Shown here: in pieces, positions 35,999 to 44,620 of the stretch
Layout of the letters: every line of letters starts with the position of its first letter
How positions within the stretch are numbered: position 1 is the first letter of the stretch
NCBI RefSeq assembly: GCF_004361835.1
Contig: NZ_SNWD01000004.1
Span: 186,001-250,000 of the forward strand
Direction of reading: 5' to 3'
From: Stakelama pacifica
GTDB lineage: Bacteria > Pseudomonadota > Alphaproteobacteria > Sphingomonadales > Sphingomonadaceae
Length of the DNA stretch: 64,000 nucleotides
Notes under the pieces: generated by a model
Database searches by the model: none
What the model saw: the letters and a program-made list of their open reading frames with translations, nothing else
Told to the model about the DNA's origin: nothing
Position numbers and translations under genes: made by a program

Positions 35999-38347
35999 TT
36001 ATCCTTCAATCCGCGAGAAATCGGCAACATTGTGCACCGCAGCGCGCATCCGGGCAAGCAACGCCAGCCGGGACTTGCGCTTTTCCGGGACAGAGTCGTT
36101 GACGGTGACGCTTTCGAAGAAATCGTCGATCGGCGCGCGAAGGCTGGCCAGCGCCGCCATCGCGCCCTCAAAATCCTCGCGCTCGATCGCTGCTGCCGCC
36201 TGCGGTTCCGCGGCATCGAGCGCAGCGATCAGCGCCGCCTCTGCCGGTTCGGGGGTATAGGACAGCGGTGTAGCGTCCCCGAACGTCGCTGCGGCGGAGG
36301 CCGCAGCCGCCTCGTTTTCGTCGCCAGCGGCCCCGGCCTGCGCCGGGGCGACCGGATAGTCTTCCTTCTTCAGAATATTCGCCGCACGCTTATACCCGGC
36401 GAGCAGGTTCTTCCCGTCCTCGGTCGTAACGAACGCCTGCAACGCCTTCACCCGCGCGAGCAGGCGAACCAGATCGTCCTCCCCGCCCAGCGCAAACACC
36501 GCATCGATCAGGTCGTGCCGGACGCCAGCTTCGCGCTGCTGGACCTTGAGGCGATCGGCAAAGAAATCGAGAATCTCTGACACCAACCGGTCTACGCCGT
36601 CGTCAAAGTCTGTTTCCTTCCACTCACTTTCTTCTCGGCCTTCAAGGCGTTCCGATATCCGACGGGCAGCTGTTGCCATAGTTTCAATAGCTTCACGCAC
36701 GTTCGGAATGACAGCGACCGAAATCACCGCCTCGCGTAAAAGTTTCTCAAGGTGAACACGCAGCCCGCCTTCCGTGACAAGGCGTATACTCGAAATAGCA
36801 GCACGCCGGAGAGCGAAGGGGTCTTTCGATCCGGTTGGTTTTTCATCGATTGCAAAGAACGCCGCAATCGTATCCAGCTTATCCGCCAGACTGACCGCGA
36901 CCGTTACCGGTGCGGTGGGCACATCGTCGCCCTGCCCGACCGGCTTGTAATGATCGCGGATCGCTTCGGCGACGCGGGCGTCTTCGCCCTGCGCGGCTGC
37001 ATAATAGCCGCCCATCAGCCCCTGAAGCTCAGGAAACTCCCCGACCATGCCGGTGACGAGATCAGTCTTGGCCAGCTTCGCCGCGCATTCGGCCAGCGCC
37101 GCGAGCTTTTCCTGCTCTTTGTCATTCCCGCGGACGCGGGAATCCAGAGCCTCGGGCGACTCCGCCTGATCGCTCTGGGTCCCCGCTTTCGCGGGGATGA
37201 CGGTTGCGGACGAACCGACAATCCCTTCTTCAACCAGCCAGCGGGCAAGCTGCGCCACGCGCTCGACCTTGTCCGCCACGGTGCGCAGCTTTTCGTGGAA
37301 CACGATCTTTTCGAGGTGGGGGCGCAAATCCTCCAGCTTCGTTTGGCGATCGGTTTCGTAGAAGAAACGCGCATCCGAAAGCCGCGCGGCAAGCACCTTT
37401 TCATTGCCCGCGACAATCTTGTCCCCGCCATCCTCGGCATCGACATTGGCGACGCAGATAAAGGCGTTGGCGAGTTTGCCGTCGCCATCCTCGCACACAA
37501 AATATTTCTGGTTCACGCGCGCGGTAAGCTGGATCACTTCCGGAGGCACCTCCAGAAACGCCTCGTCGAACCGGCCGAGCAGCGGCATCGGCCATTCGGT
37601 GAGCCCCGCATTCTCCTCCAGCAGGCCGTGATCCTCGATCAGCGTCAGCCCGGCACCCTGCGCCGCCATCTTGGAACCCAGCGCGATGGTGTTCCGCCGC
37701 TCATCCTGATCGACGATGACATGCGCCATGCGCAGCTTTTCGACATAATCGCCCGCCGACCCGATCGTGATCTGCCCCGGATGGTGGAAGCGATGGCCGA
37801 GCGTTGCGCTGCCCGATTTGATGCCCGCAATCTCGCAATCGACGACATCTTCGCCCAGCAGCGCGATAATGCCCTGCAACGGCCGTACCCAGCGAAGGCT
37901 CTCGGTCGAGCGTGACGCTTCGCCCCAGCGCATCGATTTGGGCCATGGGAAAGCGCGGATGACTGTCGGGATCGCCTCGGCCAGCACCGCCTTCGTCTCG
38001 CGACCCGGCGTGTCGATGACCGCGAAATAGGTCGCGCGGCCCTTTACCTCGCGCACCTCAAGCTGGTCGCGGGTGACGTTCGCCTTGCGACAAAACCCCT
38101 CGATCGCTGCATCGGGTGCGCCTTCGGGCGGGCCTTTCAGCTCTTCCGACACCGCCTCGGTCGCCAGCGGCAGGCCATGCGCGATCAGCGCGAGGCGGCG
38201 CGGCGTGGCGTAGCTCGTGTAGCGCTCCGCCTTCAGCCCCGCCTTTTCCAGTTCGGCGGCGAACAATCGCTCCAGATCGGCGCGCGCCTTTGCCTGCATC
38301 CGCGCAGGGATTTCTTCGCAGCGCAGTTCAAGAAGGAAATCGGTCAT
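35999..38347 (-). CDS. glyS: Glycine--tRNA ligase beta subunit
   Basis: A 782-residue beta subunit of the tetrameric bacterial GlyRS, which binds tRNA-Gly. It begins [32 protein letters not shown] and holds the HD-like domain (ARLSDARFFYETDRQ) and a C-terminal anticodon-binding domain (AREAGVRHDLIDAVFALGGEDDLVRLLARVKAL). The length exceeds the usual ~690. Two insertions are repeat-derived: residues 383-409 (VIPAKAGTQ...SRVRGND) come from an 81-bp family D palindrome, and about 666-675 (VAPAQAGAAG) from half a family B element. The frame stays open. The ATG overlaps the stop of the DUF559 gene (ATGA). Confidence 0.96.
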   Translation of the reverse strand: MTDFLLELRCEEIPARMQAKARADLERLFAAELEKAGLKAERYTSYATPRRLALIAHGLPLATEAVSEELKGPPEGAPDAAIEGFCRKANVTRDQLEVREVKGRATYFAVIDTPGRETKAVLAEAIPTVIRAFPWPKSMRWGEASRSTESLRWVRPLQGIIALLGEDVVDCEIAGIKSGSATLGHRFHHPGQITIGSAGDYVEKLRMAHVIVDQDERRNTIALGSKMAAQGAGLTLIEDHGLLEENAGLTEWPMPLLGRFDEAFLEVPPEVIQLTARVNQKYFVCEDGDGKLANAFICVANVDAEDGGDKIVAGNEKVLAARLSDARFFYETDRQTKLEDLRPHLEKIVFHEKLRTVADKVERVAQLARWLVEEGIVGSSATVIPAKAGTQSDQAESPEALDSRVRGNDKEQEKLAALAECAAKLAKTDLVTGMVGEFPELQGLMGGYYAAAQGEDARVAEAIRDHYKPVGQGDDVPTAPVTVAVSLADKLDTIAAFFAIDEKPTGSKDPFALRRAAISSIRLVTEGGLRVHLEKLLREAVISVAVIPNVREAIETMATAARRISERLEGREESEWKETDFDDGVDRLVSEILDFFADRLKVQQREAGVRHDLIDAVFALGGEDDLVRLLARVKALQAFVTTEDGKNLLAGYKRAANILKKEDYPVAPAQAGAAGDENEAAAASAAATFGDATPLSYTPEPAEAALIAALDAAEPQAAAAIEREDFEGAMAALASLRAPIDDFFESVTVNDSVPEKRKSRLALLARMRAAVHNVADFSRIEG
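36327..36353. repeat. Family B half-element inside glyS
   Basis: GCGGCCCCGGCCTGCGCCGG at 36327-36346, continuing into GGCGACC. It matches one arm of the family B elements at 16454 and 48332. It is read in frame on the minus strand as VAPAQAGAAG, inside an Ala/Glu-rich linker of GlyS. Confidence 0.75.
37121..37201. repeat. Family D palindromic repeat inside glyS
   Basis: An 81-bp palindrome from GTCATTCCCGCGGACGCGGG to CCCCGCTTTCGCGGGGATGAC (last 20 of the latter shared by the family), with inner GGAATCCAG and CTGGGT marks. It is exactly 27 codons long and is read as VIPAKAGTQ...LDSRVRGND. A fragment of the same family lies at 56905-56930. Confidence 0.85.
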
Positions 38348-38817
38348 CCTTCCTCCCCGGCACGGGGAGGGGGACCGCCAGCCGCAGGCTGGTGGTGGAG
38401 GGGGGCGTCCGCAAACGCAACAATAGCTTCAATCACCTGCTCTATACCGTCCAGAATTTCCTGCGCCCTTATGTGCAGCACGCGATAGCCATTCTCTTTC
38501 AGGAATTGATCGCGCATCGCATCGAACGCGGCCCGCTGCGGAACATCATGCGACTGACCGTCAACCTCGATCACCAGTCGCGCCGAGACGATATAGAAAT
38601 CCGCCACATAGGGACCGATCGGATGCTGTCGCCGCACTTTCACGCCCGCCTGAGCGCCGCGCAAGCGCTGCCATAAAAGAACTTCAGGCAACGACATCTG
38701 GCGCCGTAACTTTCGTGCCGTGGCAGTTTCCGGGCGCAGCGATCGGCGCGAGCCCCCTCCACCGCGCCTTGCGCGGTCCCCCTCCCCGTGCCGGGGAGGA
38801 TGTGACGATGCCATCAT
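38344..38817 (-). CDS. DUF559 (Vsr-like) endonuclease-domain protein between glyQ and glyS
   Basis: A 157-residue protein whose core (about 35-135) is the DUF559 domain, a PD-(D/E)XK/Vsr-like nuclease fold: [43 protein letters not shown], and [21 protein letters not shown]. The presumed metal ligands are Glu in PEVLLW, Asp in VADFY and Glu/Asp in IEVDG. The start (38817) overlaps the glyQ stop and the stop overlaps the glyS start, each by 4 bases. The first ~25 residues ([17 protein letters not shown]) and last ~18 ([17 protein letters not shown]) are encoded by inverted copies of palindromic repeat C. The function is unknown. Confidence 0.85.
   Translation of the reverse strand: MMASSHPPRHGEGDRARRGGGGSRRSLRPETATARKLRRQMSLPEVLLWQRLRGAQAGVKVRRQHPIGPYVADFYIVSARLVIEVDGQSHDVPQRAAFDAMRDQFLKENGYRVLHIRAQEILDGIEQVIEAIVAFADAPLHHQPAAGGPPPRAGEEG
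38350..38402 (+). repeat. Family C palindromic repeat, left copy
   Basis: CCTCCCCGGCACGGGGAGG forms hairpin 1; ACCGCCAGCC-GCA-GGCTGGTGGT forms hairpin 2; GGAGGGGG follows. It encodes the C-terminus of the DUF559 protein and touches the glyS start codon. It is inverted relative to the right copy at 38752-38801. Confidence 0.85.
38752..38801 (-). repeat. Family C palindromic repeat, right copy
   Basis: On the minus strand it reads CCTCCCCGGCACGGGGAGG, GGGACCGCGC-AAG-GCGCGGT, GGAGGGGG. Hairpin 1 is identical to the left copy. Hairpin 2 differs in sequence but keeps base-pairing. It encodes the N-terminus of the DUF559 protein. Confidence 0.85.
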
Positions 38818-39707
38818 ACGCTCCACCCCGGATATTTGGCTTCCCATTCGGGGGTCATTTTCTCGATCCAGGCCTGGCAGCTTCCTTTCGCAAGGTCGCG
38901 CACACGGCCCATATAGGCCTGACGCTCAGCGACGGAGATCACGCCGCGCGCCTGTAACAAATTGAAGATATGGCTTGCCTCGATCGCCTGTTCATAAGCG
39001 GGAATGGGCAGCTTGTTGGCGAGGCAGTTCTCGCACTCGGCCACCGCTTTTTTGAACAGGTCGAACAGCGCGTCGGTATCGGCGATCTCGAAATTCCATT
39101 TCGACATCTGCTTTTCGTTTTCGAGGAACACGTCGCCGTACGACACGCCCGCATCGTTGAAGGCAAGGTCGTACACGCTGTCGACGTCCTGAATATACAT
39201 GGCGAGGCGTTCCAGCCCGTAGGTCAGTTCGCCCGCGACCGGTTTGCAGTCGAACCCGCCCATTTGCTGGAAATAGGTGAACTGGGTGACTTCCATCCCG
39301 TCGCACCACACTTCCCAGCCAAGGCCCCAGGCCCCCAGAGTCGGGCTTTCCCAGTCATCCTCGACAAAGCGAATGTCATGTTTCGTAAAGTCGATGCCGA
39401 TCGCGGCAAGGCTGCCGAGATACAGTTCCTGAAGGTCGGCGGGGCTTGGCTTCAGGATCACCTGATATTGATAATAATGCTGCAACCGGTTCGGATTTTC
39501 CCCGTACCGCCCGTCGGTCGGGCGGCGACACGGCTGTACGAACGCGGCATTCCACGGCTCCGGCCCCAATGCGCGCAGCGTCGTCGCGGTGTGGAACGTG
39601 CCCGCACCGACGCGCATGTCATAGGGTTGCAGGATCAGGCATCCGCGCTCGCTCCAATAATCATGGAGGGTCAGGATCATGCGCTGGAAACTGGGGGCGT
39701 TGCTCAA
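38814..39707 (-). CDS. glyQ: Glycine--tRNA ligase alpha subunit
   Basis: A 297-residue catalytic alpha subunit of bacterial GlyRS. It shows [82 protein letters not shown], the class II core, and the [19 protein letters not shown] motif. The start is inferred as TTG at 39707 ([10 protein letters not shown]), with AAAAGG about seven bases upstream, since most GlyQ have several residues before SFQ; the first ATG is at 39680. It is separated from glyS by the DUF559 gene. Confidence 0.95.
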   Translation of the reverse strand: MSNAPSFQRMILTLHDYWSERGCLILQPYDMRVGAGTFHTATTLRALGPEPWNAAFVQPCRRPTDGRYGENPNRLQHYYQYQVILKPSPADLQELYLGSLAAIGIDFTKHDIRFVEDDWESPTLGAWGLGWEVWCDGMEVTQFTYFQQMGGFDCKPVAGELTYGLERLAMYIQDVDSVYDLAFNDAGVSYGDVFLENEKQMSKWNFEIADTDALFDLFKKAVAECENCLANKLPIPAYEQAIEASHIFNLLQARGVISVAERQAYMGRVRDLAKGSCQAWIEKMTPEWEAKYPGWSV

Positions 39708-39810
39708 CGAACTGCCTTTTCGCCTTACGAAAACCAATAGTCTTTGCCGGGCTTTGGAACATGCGCGTCGGGGAATCAAGCGGCGCGCTAGGCACGCTTC
39801 GGCAGCCATG

Positions 39811-39841
39811 TTGCCACCGGTTAAGGTCGCGACGATATAAG
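39811..39841 (+). promoter_or_regulatory. Candidate promoter of the TraB/GumN pair
   Basis: TTGCCA (39811-39816) and TATAAG (39836-39841) with a 19-base spacer, 34 bases before the GTG start at 39876. The spacer is longer than ideal, so this is a weak prediction. Confidence 0.3.
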
Positions 39842-39875
39842 ACCCCCTCCCGTCCCGTTCGAAAGAGATTGCCCT

Positions 39876-40772
39876 GTGCTGAAAAAGATCATCGCGCCGT
39901 TTCTCGGCTTCGGCCTGCTGGCCTCGCCCGTACTGGCGAAGGAACCGGCGGCGAAGGTCAAGGATGCCGATCCGGCGCTGTGGGTCGTGAAGGACGACGA
40001 CACCACAATCTATCTGTTCGGCACCTTTCATGCGCTGACACCGGATCTCGGCTGGTTCGACGATGCGGTGCGCGAGGCGTTCGACAAATCGGACAAGGCG
40101 GTATTCGAACTCGATTCGAGCGACACTGCGACCATTCAGGCAGCGGCACGTCGGCATGGCTTTTCGAAAGGCCCGCAGCCCTTCACGGCTAAGATGAGCG
40201 CGAAGGACAAGGCCGCCTATGACGCCGCCATGGCGAAGCTCGGCCTGCCGCCGACCGCGTTCGACAGGCTGAAGCCCTGGCTCGCCGCCGTGACGCTGAC
40301 GACGCTGTCGGCGCAAAAGGCCGGGTTCGACCCGCAACAGGGGGCGGAAGCGACATTGATCGATGCCGCACGCAAGGCGGGCAAAAAGATCGGCACGCTG
40401 GAAACCGCAGAGGAGCAGCTCGGCTTTTTCGACGCGCTTACCGAAACGCAGCAGATCGAATTGCTCAATCAGGCGGTGGAGGAAGTCGAAAAGCCTTCCG
40501 ACACGCTCAACCGGATGATTACCTATTGGTCGGAAGGAAAGCCCGATGCGCTGGGCAAGCTGATTAACGAGGAACTGCTCGAAACGCCGGGCCTTGCCAA
40601 GACGATTCTGTTCGACCGCAACGAACGCTGGGCGAAGCAGATCAAGGCGATGCTGGATACGCCGGGAACGGTGTTCGTCGCGGTAGGTGCGGGCCATCTC
40701 GCCGGACCCAATGATGTGCAGGACGATCTGGCAAAGCTGGGCGTGAAGGCGGTTCGGGTTCAGTACGACTGA
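39876..40772 (+). CDS. TraB/GumN family protein, periplasmic
   Basis: A 298-residue protein with a GTG start and a signal peptide ([21 protein letters not shown]). The TraB/GumN domain shows its two signatures: [22 protein letters not shown] near the N-terminus, with the paired His/Glu region (KAVFELD), and [26 protein letters not shown] at the end. The fold (ChaN/TIKI-like) is related to metal-dependent proteases; a periplasmic peptidase or haem-related role is possible but unproven. The next gene is a paralogue 47 bases downstream. Confidence 0.88.
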   Translation: MLKKIIAPFLGFGLLASPVLAKEPAAKVKDADPALWVVKDDDTTIYLFGTFHALTPDLGWFDDAVREAFDKSDKAVFELDSSDTATIQAAARRHGFSKGPQPFTAKMSAKDKAAYDAAMAKLGLPPTAFDRLKPWLAAVTLTTLSAQKAGFDPQQGAEATLIDAARKAGKKIGTLETAEEQLGFFDALTETQQIELLNQAVEEVEKPSDTLNRMITYWSEGKPDALGKLINEELLETPGLAKTILFDRNERWAKQIKAMLDTPGTVFVAVGAGHLAGPNDVQDDLAKLGVKAVRVQYD

Positions 40773-40819
40773 GCGCCGGACGCACTTGCGCGTTCGGGAC
40801 GGGGCGGCGATGAGGGGCA

Positions 40820-41701
40820 ATGCGCCGCCTGATCGCCGCCCTTTTGCTATCGCTTTGCGCCACGCTGATCCCGGCATGCGGGCGCGATGCTCCGGTTGAA
40901 GCGAGACCGCCGCTCTGGCGGGTATCGGACGGCGACACCACCGTGTGGCTGCTGGCATCGATCCATATGCTGCCGCCGGGAACGCGCTGGCATGGACCGG
41001 CCGTGGCGAAGGCGATTGGCGAATCCCAAACGCTGATGCTCGAAATTCCGCCGGGAAACCCGTCCCAGGCGTCCGCTGTATTCCTTAAAGTTGCACGCGC
41101 ATCCGGCCTGCCGCCGGTCGCCGAGCGCCTGCGCCCCGAAATGCGCGCATTGCTTCCGGAAGCGGCTGCCAATGCCGGGGCGGAGATGCGCACGCTCGAC
41201 GGGCTTAAAAACTGGGGCACCGCACTCGTTCTCGCGGCGGGCGATGCGCGGCAATCGGGCGCTCGGGCCGAAGAGGGCGTCGAGGCGGCGCTGACCCGAT
41301 CCTTCCGCCAGCTTCATAAACCGATCGGCGCGTTCGAAACGCTGGGCGGACAATTCGCGATCTTCGATTCGCTTTCGCCTGCCGATCAGGCGCATCTGCT
41401 TGCCAATGCGGTCGCCGATGCCGCCGCGCCGGACATTGGCTATCACGCCGCCTTCTCGGCCTGGGCGGCGGGCGACACCGCAGCGCTGCAAAAGGCAGCC
41501 GATTCGCTGTTCACCGGTGCGCCGGGGCTGAAATCAGCGCTGCTCACCGATCGTAATGCGCGCTGGAGCCGCTGGATCGAACAACGCATGCAGCGCCCCG
41601 GAACGGTGCTGGTGGCGGTGGGCGCAGGGCATCTTGCCGGGCCGGACGGCCTGCCCGCGCGGCTCGCGGCGCAAGGATATAGCGTGAAGCGGGTGCAATA
41701 G
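40820..41701 (+). CDS. TraB/GumN family lipoprotein
   Basis: A 293-residue paralogue of the preceding protein but with a lipoprotein signal ([20 protein letters not shown], Cys20). It keeps [30 protein letters not shown], and the C-terminal [26 protein letters not shown]. The GTFH of the first copy is ASIH here, so the core His is retained. The pair should place one TraB domain free in the periplasm and one on a membrane. Confidence 0.88.
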   Translation: MRRLIAALLLSLCATLIPACGRDAPVEARPPLWRVSDGDTTVWLLASIHMLPPGTRWHGPAVAKAIGESQTLMLEIPPGNPSQASAVFLKVARASGLPPVAERLRPEMRALLPEAAANAGAEMRTLDGLKNWGTALVLAAGDARQSGARAEEGVEAALTRSFRQLHKPIGAFETLGGQFAIFDSLSPADQAHLLANAVADAAAPDIGYHAAFSAWAAGDTAALQKAADSLFTGAPGLKSALLTDRNARWSRWIEQRMQRPGTVLVAVGAGHLAGPDGLPARLAAQGYSVKRVQ

Positions 41702-41714
41702 CGTCACCCGCCGC

Positions 41715-41743
41715 TTGCCTTTGCGCGCACTCCCGCGTATAGG
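41715..41743 (+). promoter_or_regulatory. Candidate sigma-70 promoter for rplY
   Basis: TTGCCT (41715-41720) and TATAGG (41738-41743) with an ideal 17-base spacer, 83 bases before the rplY start. It is a good housekeeping-type promoter just after the stop of the TraB lipoprotein gene. Confidence 0.5.
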
Positions 41744-41825
41744 CGCGCGCTTGTTCGCACGGGGACATCCCTGGAGGCTCGTGCGGCAGACAATACGCAA
41801 TCAAGCGCATTCGGAGACAGATATT

Positions 41826-42482
41826 ATGAGCGATCAGCTTACGCTGTCGGCCGAGACGCGCGACCGGGTTGGCAAGGGAGCCTCCCGGGCGCTTCGTCGT
41901 GAAGGCCGAGTTCCCGCCGTTCTGTACGGCAACAAAAAAGAGCCCCTCCCGATCCATGTCGAGGAGCGTGCGCTGATGAAGTTGCTGAACACCGGGCATT
42001 TCATGAACTCGGTCGTGATGATCGACACCGGCGACGGCAAGCCCGTGCGCACCCTGCCCAAGGATGTGACACTGCACCCCGTCACCGATCGCCCGACGCA
42101 TGTCGACCTGCTGCGCATCGATGAGCATGCCAAGGTCCATGTGAACGTGCCCGTGACCTTCACCGACGAAGATCTGGCACCCGGCATCAAGCGCGGCGGC
42201 GTTCTGAACGTCGTTCGTCATGAGCTGGAACTGGTCGTCGATGCGGCGAACATCCCGGACGAGATTGAAATCTCGGTCAAGGGCTTCGACGTCGGCGAAT
42301 CGATCCATATCAGCCATGTGAAGCTGCCCAAGGGCGCGGAATCGGCGATCACGGATCGCGACTTCACCATCGCAACGCTCGTCGCCCCGTCGGCGATGAA
42401 GTCGAGCGAAGGCGAAGCCGGTGAAACCGAAGTCACCGAGCAGCACGCCGATACCGTCATGGAAGACGATAAGGGCGAATAA
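41826..42482 (+). CDS. rplY: 50S ribosomal protein L25 (long, CTC-type)
   Basis: A 218-residue 5S rRNA-binding protein. The N-terminal L25 domain ([45 protein letters not shown]) is followed by the TL5/CTC beta domain ([34 protein letters not shown]) and an acidic tail. The long form is usual in alphaproteobacteria. GGAGAC precedes the ATG. pth follows after 129 bases, the common rplY-pth order. Confidence 0.97.
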   Translation: MSDQLTLSAETRDRVGKGASRALRREGRVPAVLYGNKKEPLPIHVEERALMKLLNTGHFMNSVVMIDTGDGKPVRTLPKDVTLHPVTDRPTHVDLLRIDEHAKVHVNVPVTFTDEDLAPGIKRGGVLNVVRHELELVVDAANIPDEIEISVKGFDVGESIHISHVKLPKGAESAITDRDFTIATLVAPSAMKSSEGEAGETEVTEQHADTVMEDDKGE

Positions 42483-42611
42483 GCCCGCATTTCGCATCCG
42501 GGCGGACGGCGCTGCTCGACAGAGCCGCCCGCCCGCCCGGACCGCGTTCCCGTCGCCCCTTGCCCCTTTGCGGCGCGGCGCACGACCCGAACCCCGACCG
42601 GGAGAGCAGCG

Positions 42612-43181
42612 ATGCAGATCTGGGCTGGGCTGGGCAATCCCGGCGCGCAATATGCGATGCACCGGCACAATGTCGGCTTCATGGCGATCGACGCGATCGC
42701 CGAAGTGCATGGCTTTTCCCCGCCGAAAAAACAGTTTCAGGGCTGGACGCAGGAAGGCCGCATCGGCGGCGACAAGATCATCCTGCTGAAACCCGCCACG
42801 TTCATGAACGAAAGCGGCCGTTCGATCCGCGCGGCGGTGGATTTCTACAAGCTCGACGAAAGCGCAGTGACCGTCTTTCACGACGAACTGGACCTTGCCC
42901 CGTTCAAGGTGAAGGTGAAGACCGGGGGCGGTGCTGCCGGGCATAACGGCCTGCGTTCGACCGACAGCCATATCGGCAAGGAATATCGCCGGGTGCGAAT
43001 CGGGATCGGCCATCCGGGGCATAAGGACCGGGTCCACGGCTATGTCCTGGGCAATTACGCGAAAGCAGAGATCGAGGAACTGAGCGATCTGCTCGGCGCG
43101 ATCGCCGCCGAAGCCGAATGGCTGGCGCGCGGCGACGATCCGCGTTTCATGAACGAAATTGCGCTGCGGATACAGGGATAG
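42612..43181 (+). CDS. pth: Peptidyl-tRNA hydrolase
   Basis: A 189-residue enzyme that recycles tRNAs from dropped-off peptidyl-tRNA. Seen are GLGNPGAQYAMHRHNVGFMAID with the catalytic His, LLKPATFMNESGRS, VFHDELDLAPFKVKVKTGGGAAGHNGLRS and RVRIGIGHPGHKDRVHGYVLG. GGAGAGCAGCG precedes the ATG. It pairs functionally with rplY just upstream in translation. Confidence 0.97.
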   Translation: MQIWAGLGNPGAQYAMHRHNVGFMAIDAIAEVHGFSPPKKQFQGWTQEGRIGGDKIILLKPATFMNESGRSIRAAVDFYKLDESAVTVFHDELDLAPFKVKVKTGGGAAGHNGLRSTDSHIGKEYRRVRIGIGHPGHKDRVHGYVLGNYAKAEIEELSDLLGAIAAEAEWLARGDDPRFMNEIALRIQG

Positions 43182-43298
43182 CTGGCGGCGCAACGGCCGA
43201 TCGGTACCGGCAGCGCGATCGGCAACGGCCGGTCTTGTCCGCCCTGCCCGCCCGGATGGGGCATCCCGGGCATCAGGCATCAGCCTCATCATTACTCG

Positions 43299-43377
43299 TA
43301 TGCCGGGCCTGCCCCGGCATCCAGCGCCACGAATGCTGCGCCTTGATCCCTGGATGCCCGATCAAGCCGGGCATGAC
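43299..43377. repeat. Family F palindromic repeat
   Basis: Inverted arms GTATGCCGGGCCTGCCCCGG plus CATCCAG, and CTGGATGCCCGATCAAGCCG plus GGCATGAC, with ~25 bases between. It fills much of the 258-bp gap between pth and the fructosamine-kinase-like gene. The rest of the gap (43182-43298) shows only a shorter GC-rich inverted patch near 43250. Confidence 0.75.
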
Positions 43378-43439
43378 GGTGTGTGTGGAAAGGCGCGGCG
43401 GCGGTCGCAATCGGCGGTGGAGCTTCCCACATCGCGGGA

Positions 43440-44240
43440 ATGATCGATTTAGCCCGAACCGCAGCGCTGCTCGGCAGCGACATTCTTTCCGCGCGGCCGA
43501 TGTCGGGCGGCGATCTTTCGGAAGTGGTTGCGCTCGACCTGAAGGACGGGCGGCGCGTGGTTGCGAAGAACGGGAGAAGCGCGGAGAGCGAGGCGCAGAT
43601 GCTGCGCGCGATCCGGGCTGCGGGCGCGCCTGCGCCCGAGGCGCTGGGTGTTTCTGACAATCTGTTGCTGATCGAGCGAGTCGATTCAGACGGCAGCCCT
43701 GCAGGGGCGTGGGACGATCTGGCGGCGGTGCTCAATCGGCTGCATGGCGCGCATGGACAGAGTTATGGCTGGCACTGCGATCACGCCTTCGGATCGGTAA
43801 CGGTTGCGAATGGCCAGCGCGACGACTGGGCCAGCTTCTGGGCGGACAACCGCCTGCGCTGCCATAGCCCGCATATTGACGCGCCGCTCGCCCGGCGGCT
43901 CGAAGCGCTGGCCGACCGGCTGAGCGAGTATCTGCCGCGCGATCCCGCCCCGTCCCTGCTCCATGGCGATCTGTGGGGCGGCAATGTGCTGAGCGCCGGG
44001 GGAAAGGTGACCGCGCTGATCGATCCGGCCTGTTACCATGGCGACCGCGAAGTCGATGCCGCGATGCTCACCCTGTTCGATTCGCCACCCGATCGGTTTT
44101 TCAACGCACTCGGACTGGAAAGCGGGTGGCGCGAACGGCAGCCGGTGTATCGCCTCTGGCCGCTGCTCGTTCACCTGCGGCTGTTCGGATCGGGCTATCG
44201 CAGCGGTGTGGAGGATTGCCTGAACCGGCTTGGCGTCTGA
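43440..44240 (+). CDS. Fructosamine kinase-like (APH-fold) protein
   Basis: A 266-residue kinase-fold protein of the fructosamine/ketosamine-3-kinase family, which in other organisms phosphorylates glycated amines to start their removal. The catalytic loop is LLHGDLWGGNVLS and the metal Asp is in VTALIDPACYHGDREVDAAML. The N-terminal part has AARPMSGGDLSEVVALDLKDGRRVVAKNG with the ATP-binding Lys. The start is the ATG at 43440; the frame upstream lies in repeat F. Confidence 0.85.
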   Translation: MIDLARTAALLGSDILSARPMSGGDLSEVVALDLKDGRRVVAKNGRSAESEAQMLRAIRAAGAPAPEALGVSDNLLLIERVDSDGSPAGAWDDLAAVLNRLHGAHGQSYGWHCDHAFGSVTVANGQRDDWASFWADNRLRCHSPHIDAPLARRLEALADRLSEYLPRDPAPSLLHGDLWGGNVLSAGGKVTALIDPACYHGDREVDAAMLTLFDSPPDRFFNALGLESGWRERQPVYRLWPLLVHLRLFGSGYRSGVEDCLNRLGV

Positions 44241-44301
44241 TCGGGGTGCGCGCTATTCTCTCTGTGCCGGAGCGAGTCCCCGGATCAGGGAGCTTCCACG
44301 A

Positions 44302-44547
44302 ATGTCGCGCGCTTATCCTGCCTTTGCGATGCCGCTGCTGCTATGCGCCTGTGTTCAGCCCAGACCGGTCTCACTGCCCACCCCCACCGCAAATCCTGCC
44401 GATTCGCGCCCCCTGCCCGGCCGCGACGTGACCGTGAAGGACTGGACCCGCAAACAGCGCGGCTGCGAGGTGGGTGAACGCCATGACCAGCGCCGCTGCG
44501 TCATGGACTATCCCGGCGATCAGCCCGATCCCTATCGCAAATATTGA
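44302..44547 (+). CDS. Small putative lipoprotein
   Basis: An 81-residue protein with a short signal (MSRAYPAFAMPLLLCAC) whose Cys17 fits a lipobox. The mature part is Pro-rich, then RDVTVKDWTRKQRGCEVGERHDQRRCVMDYPGDQPDPY with two cysteines that may pair. Its start lies 61 bases after the kinase gene. The function is unknown. Confidence 0.6.
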   Translation: MSRAYPAFAMPLLLCACVQPRPVSLPTPTANPADSRPLPGRDVTVKDWTRKQRGCEVGERHDQRRCVMDYPGDQPDPYRKY

Positions 44548-44620
44548 CCGCGCCCGGTCGACAGGCGCTCCCCATTATGGCCTAACACTCCCTCCGCTTT
44601 GCATATCGGGGGTGTGATTG

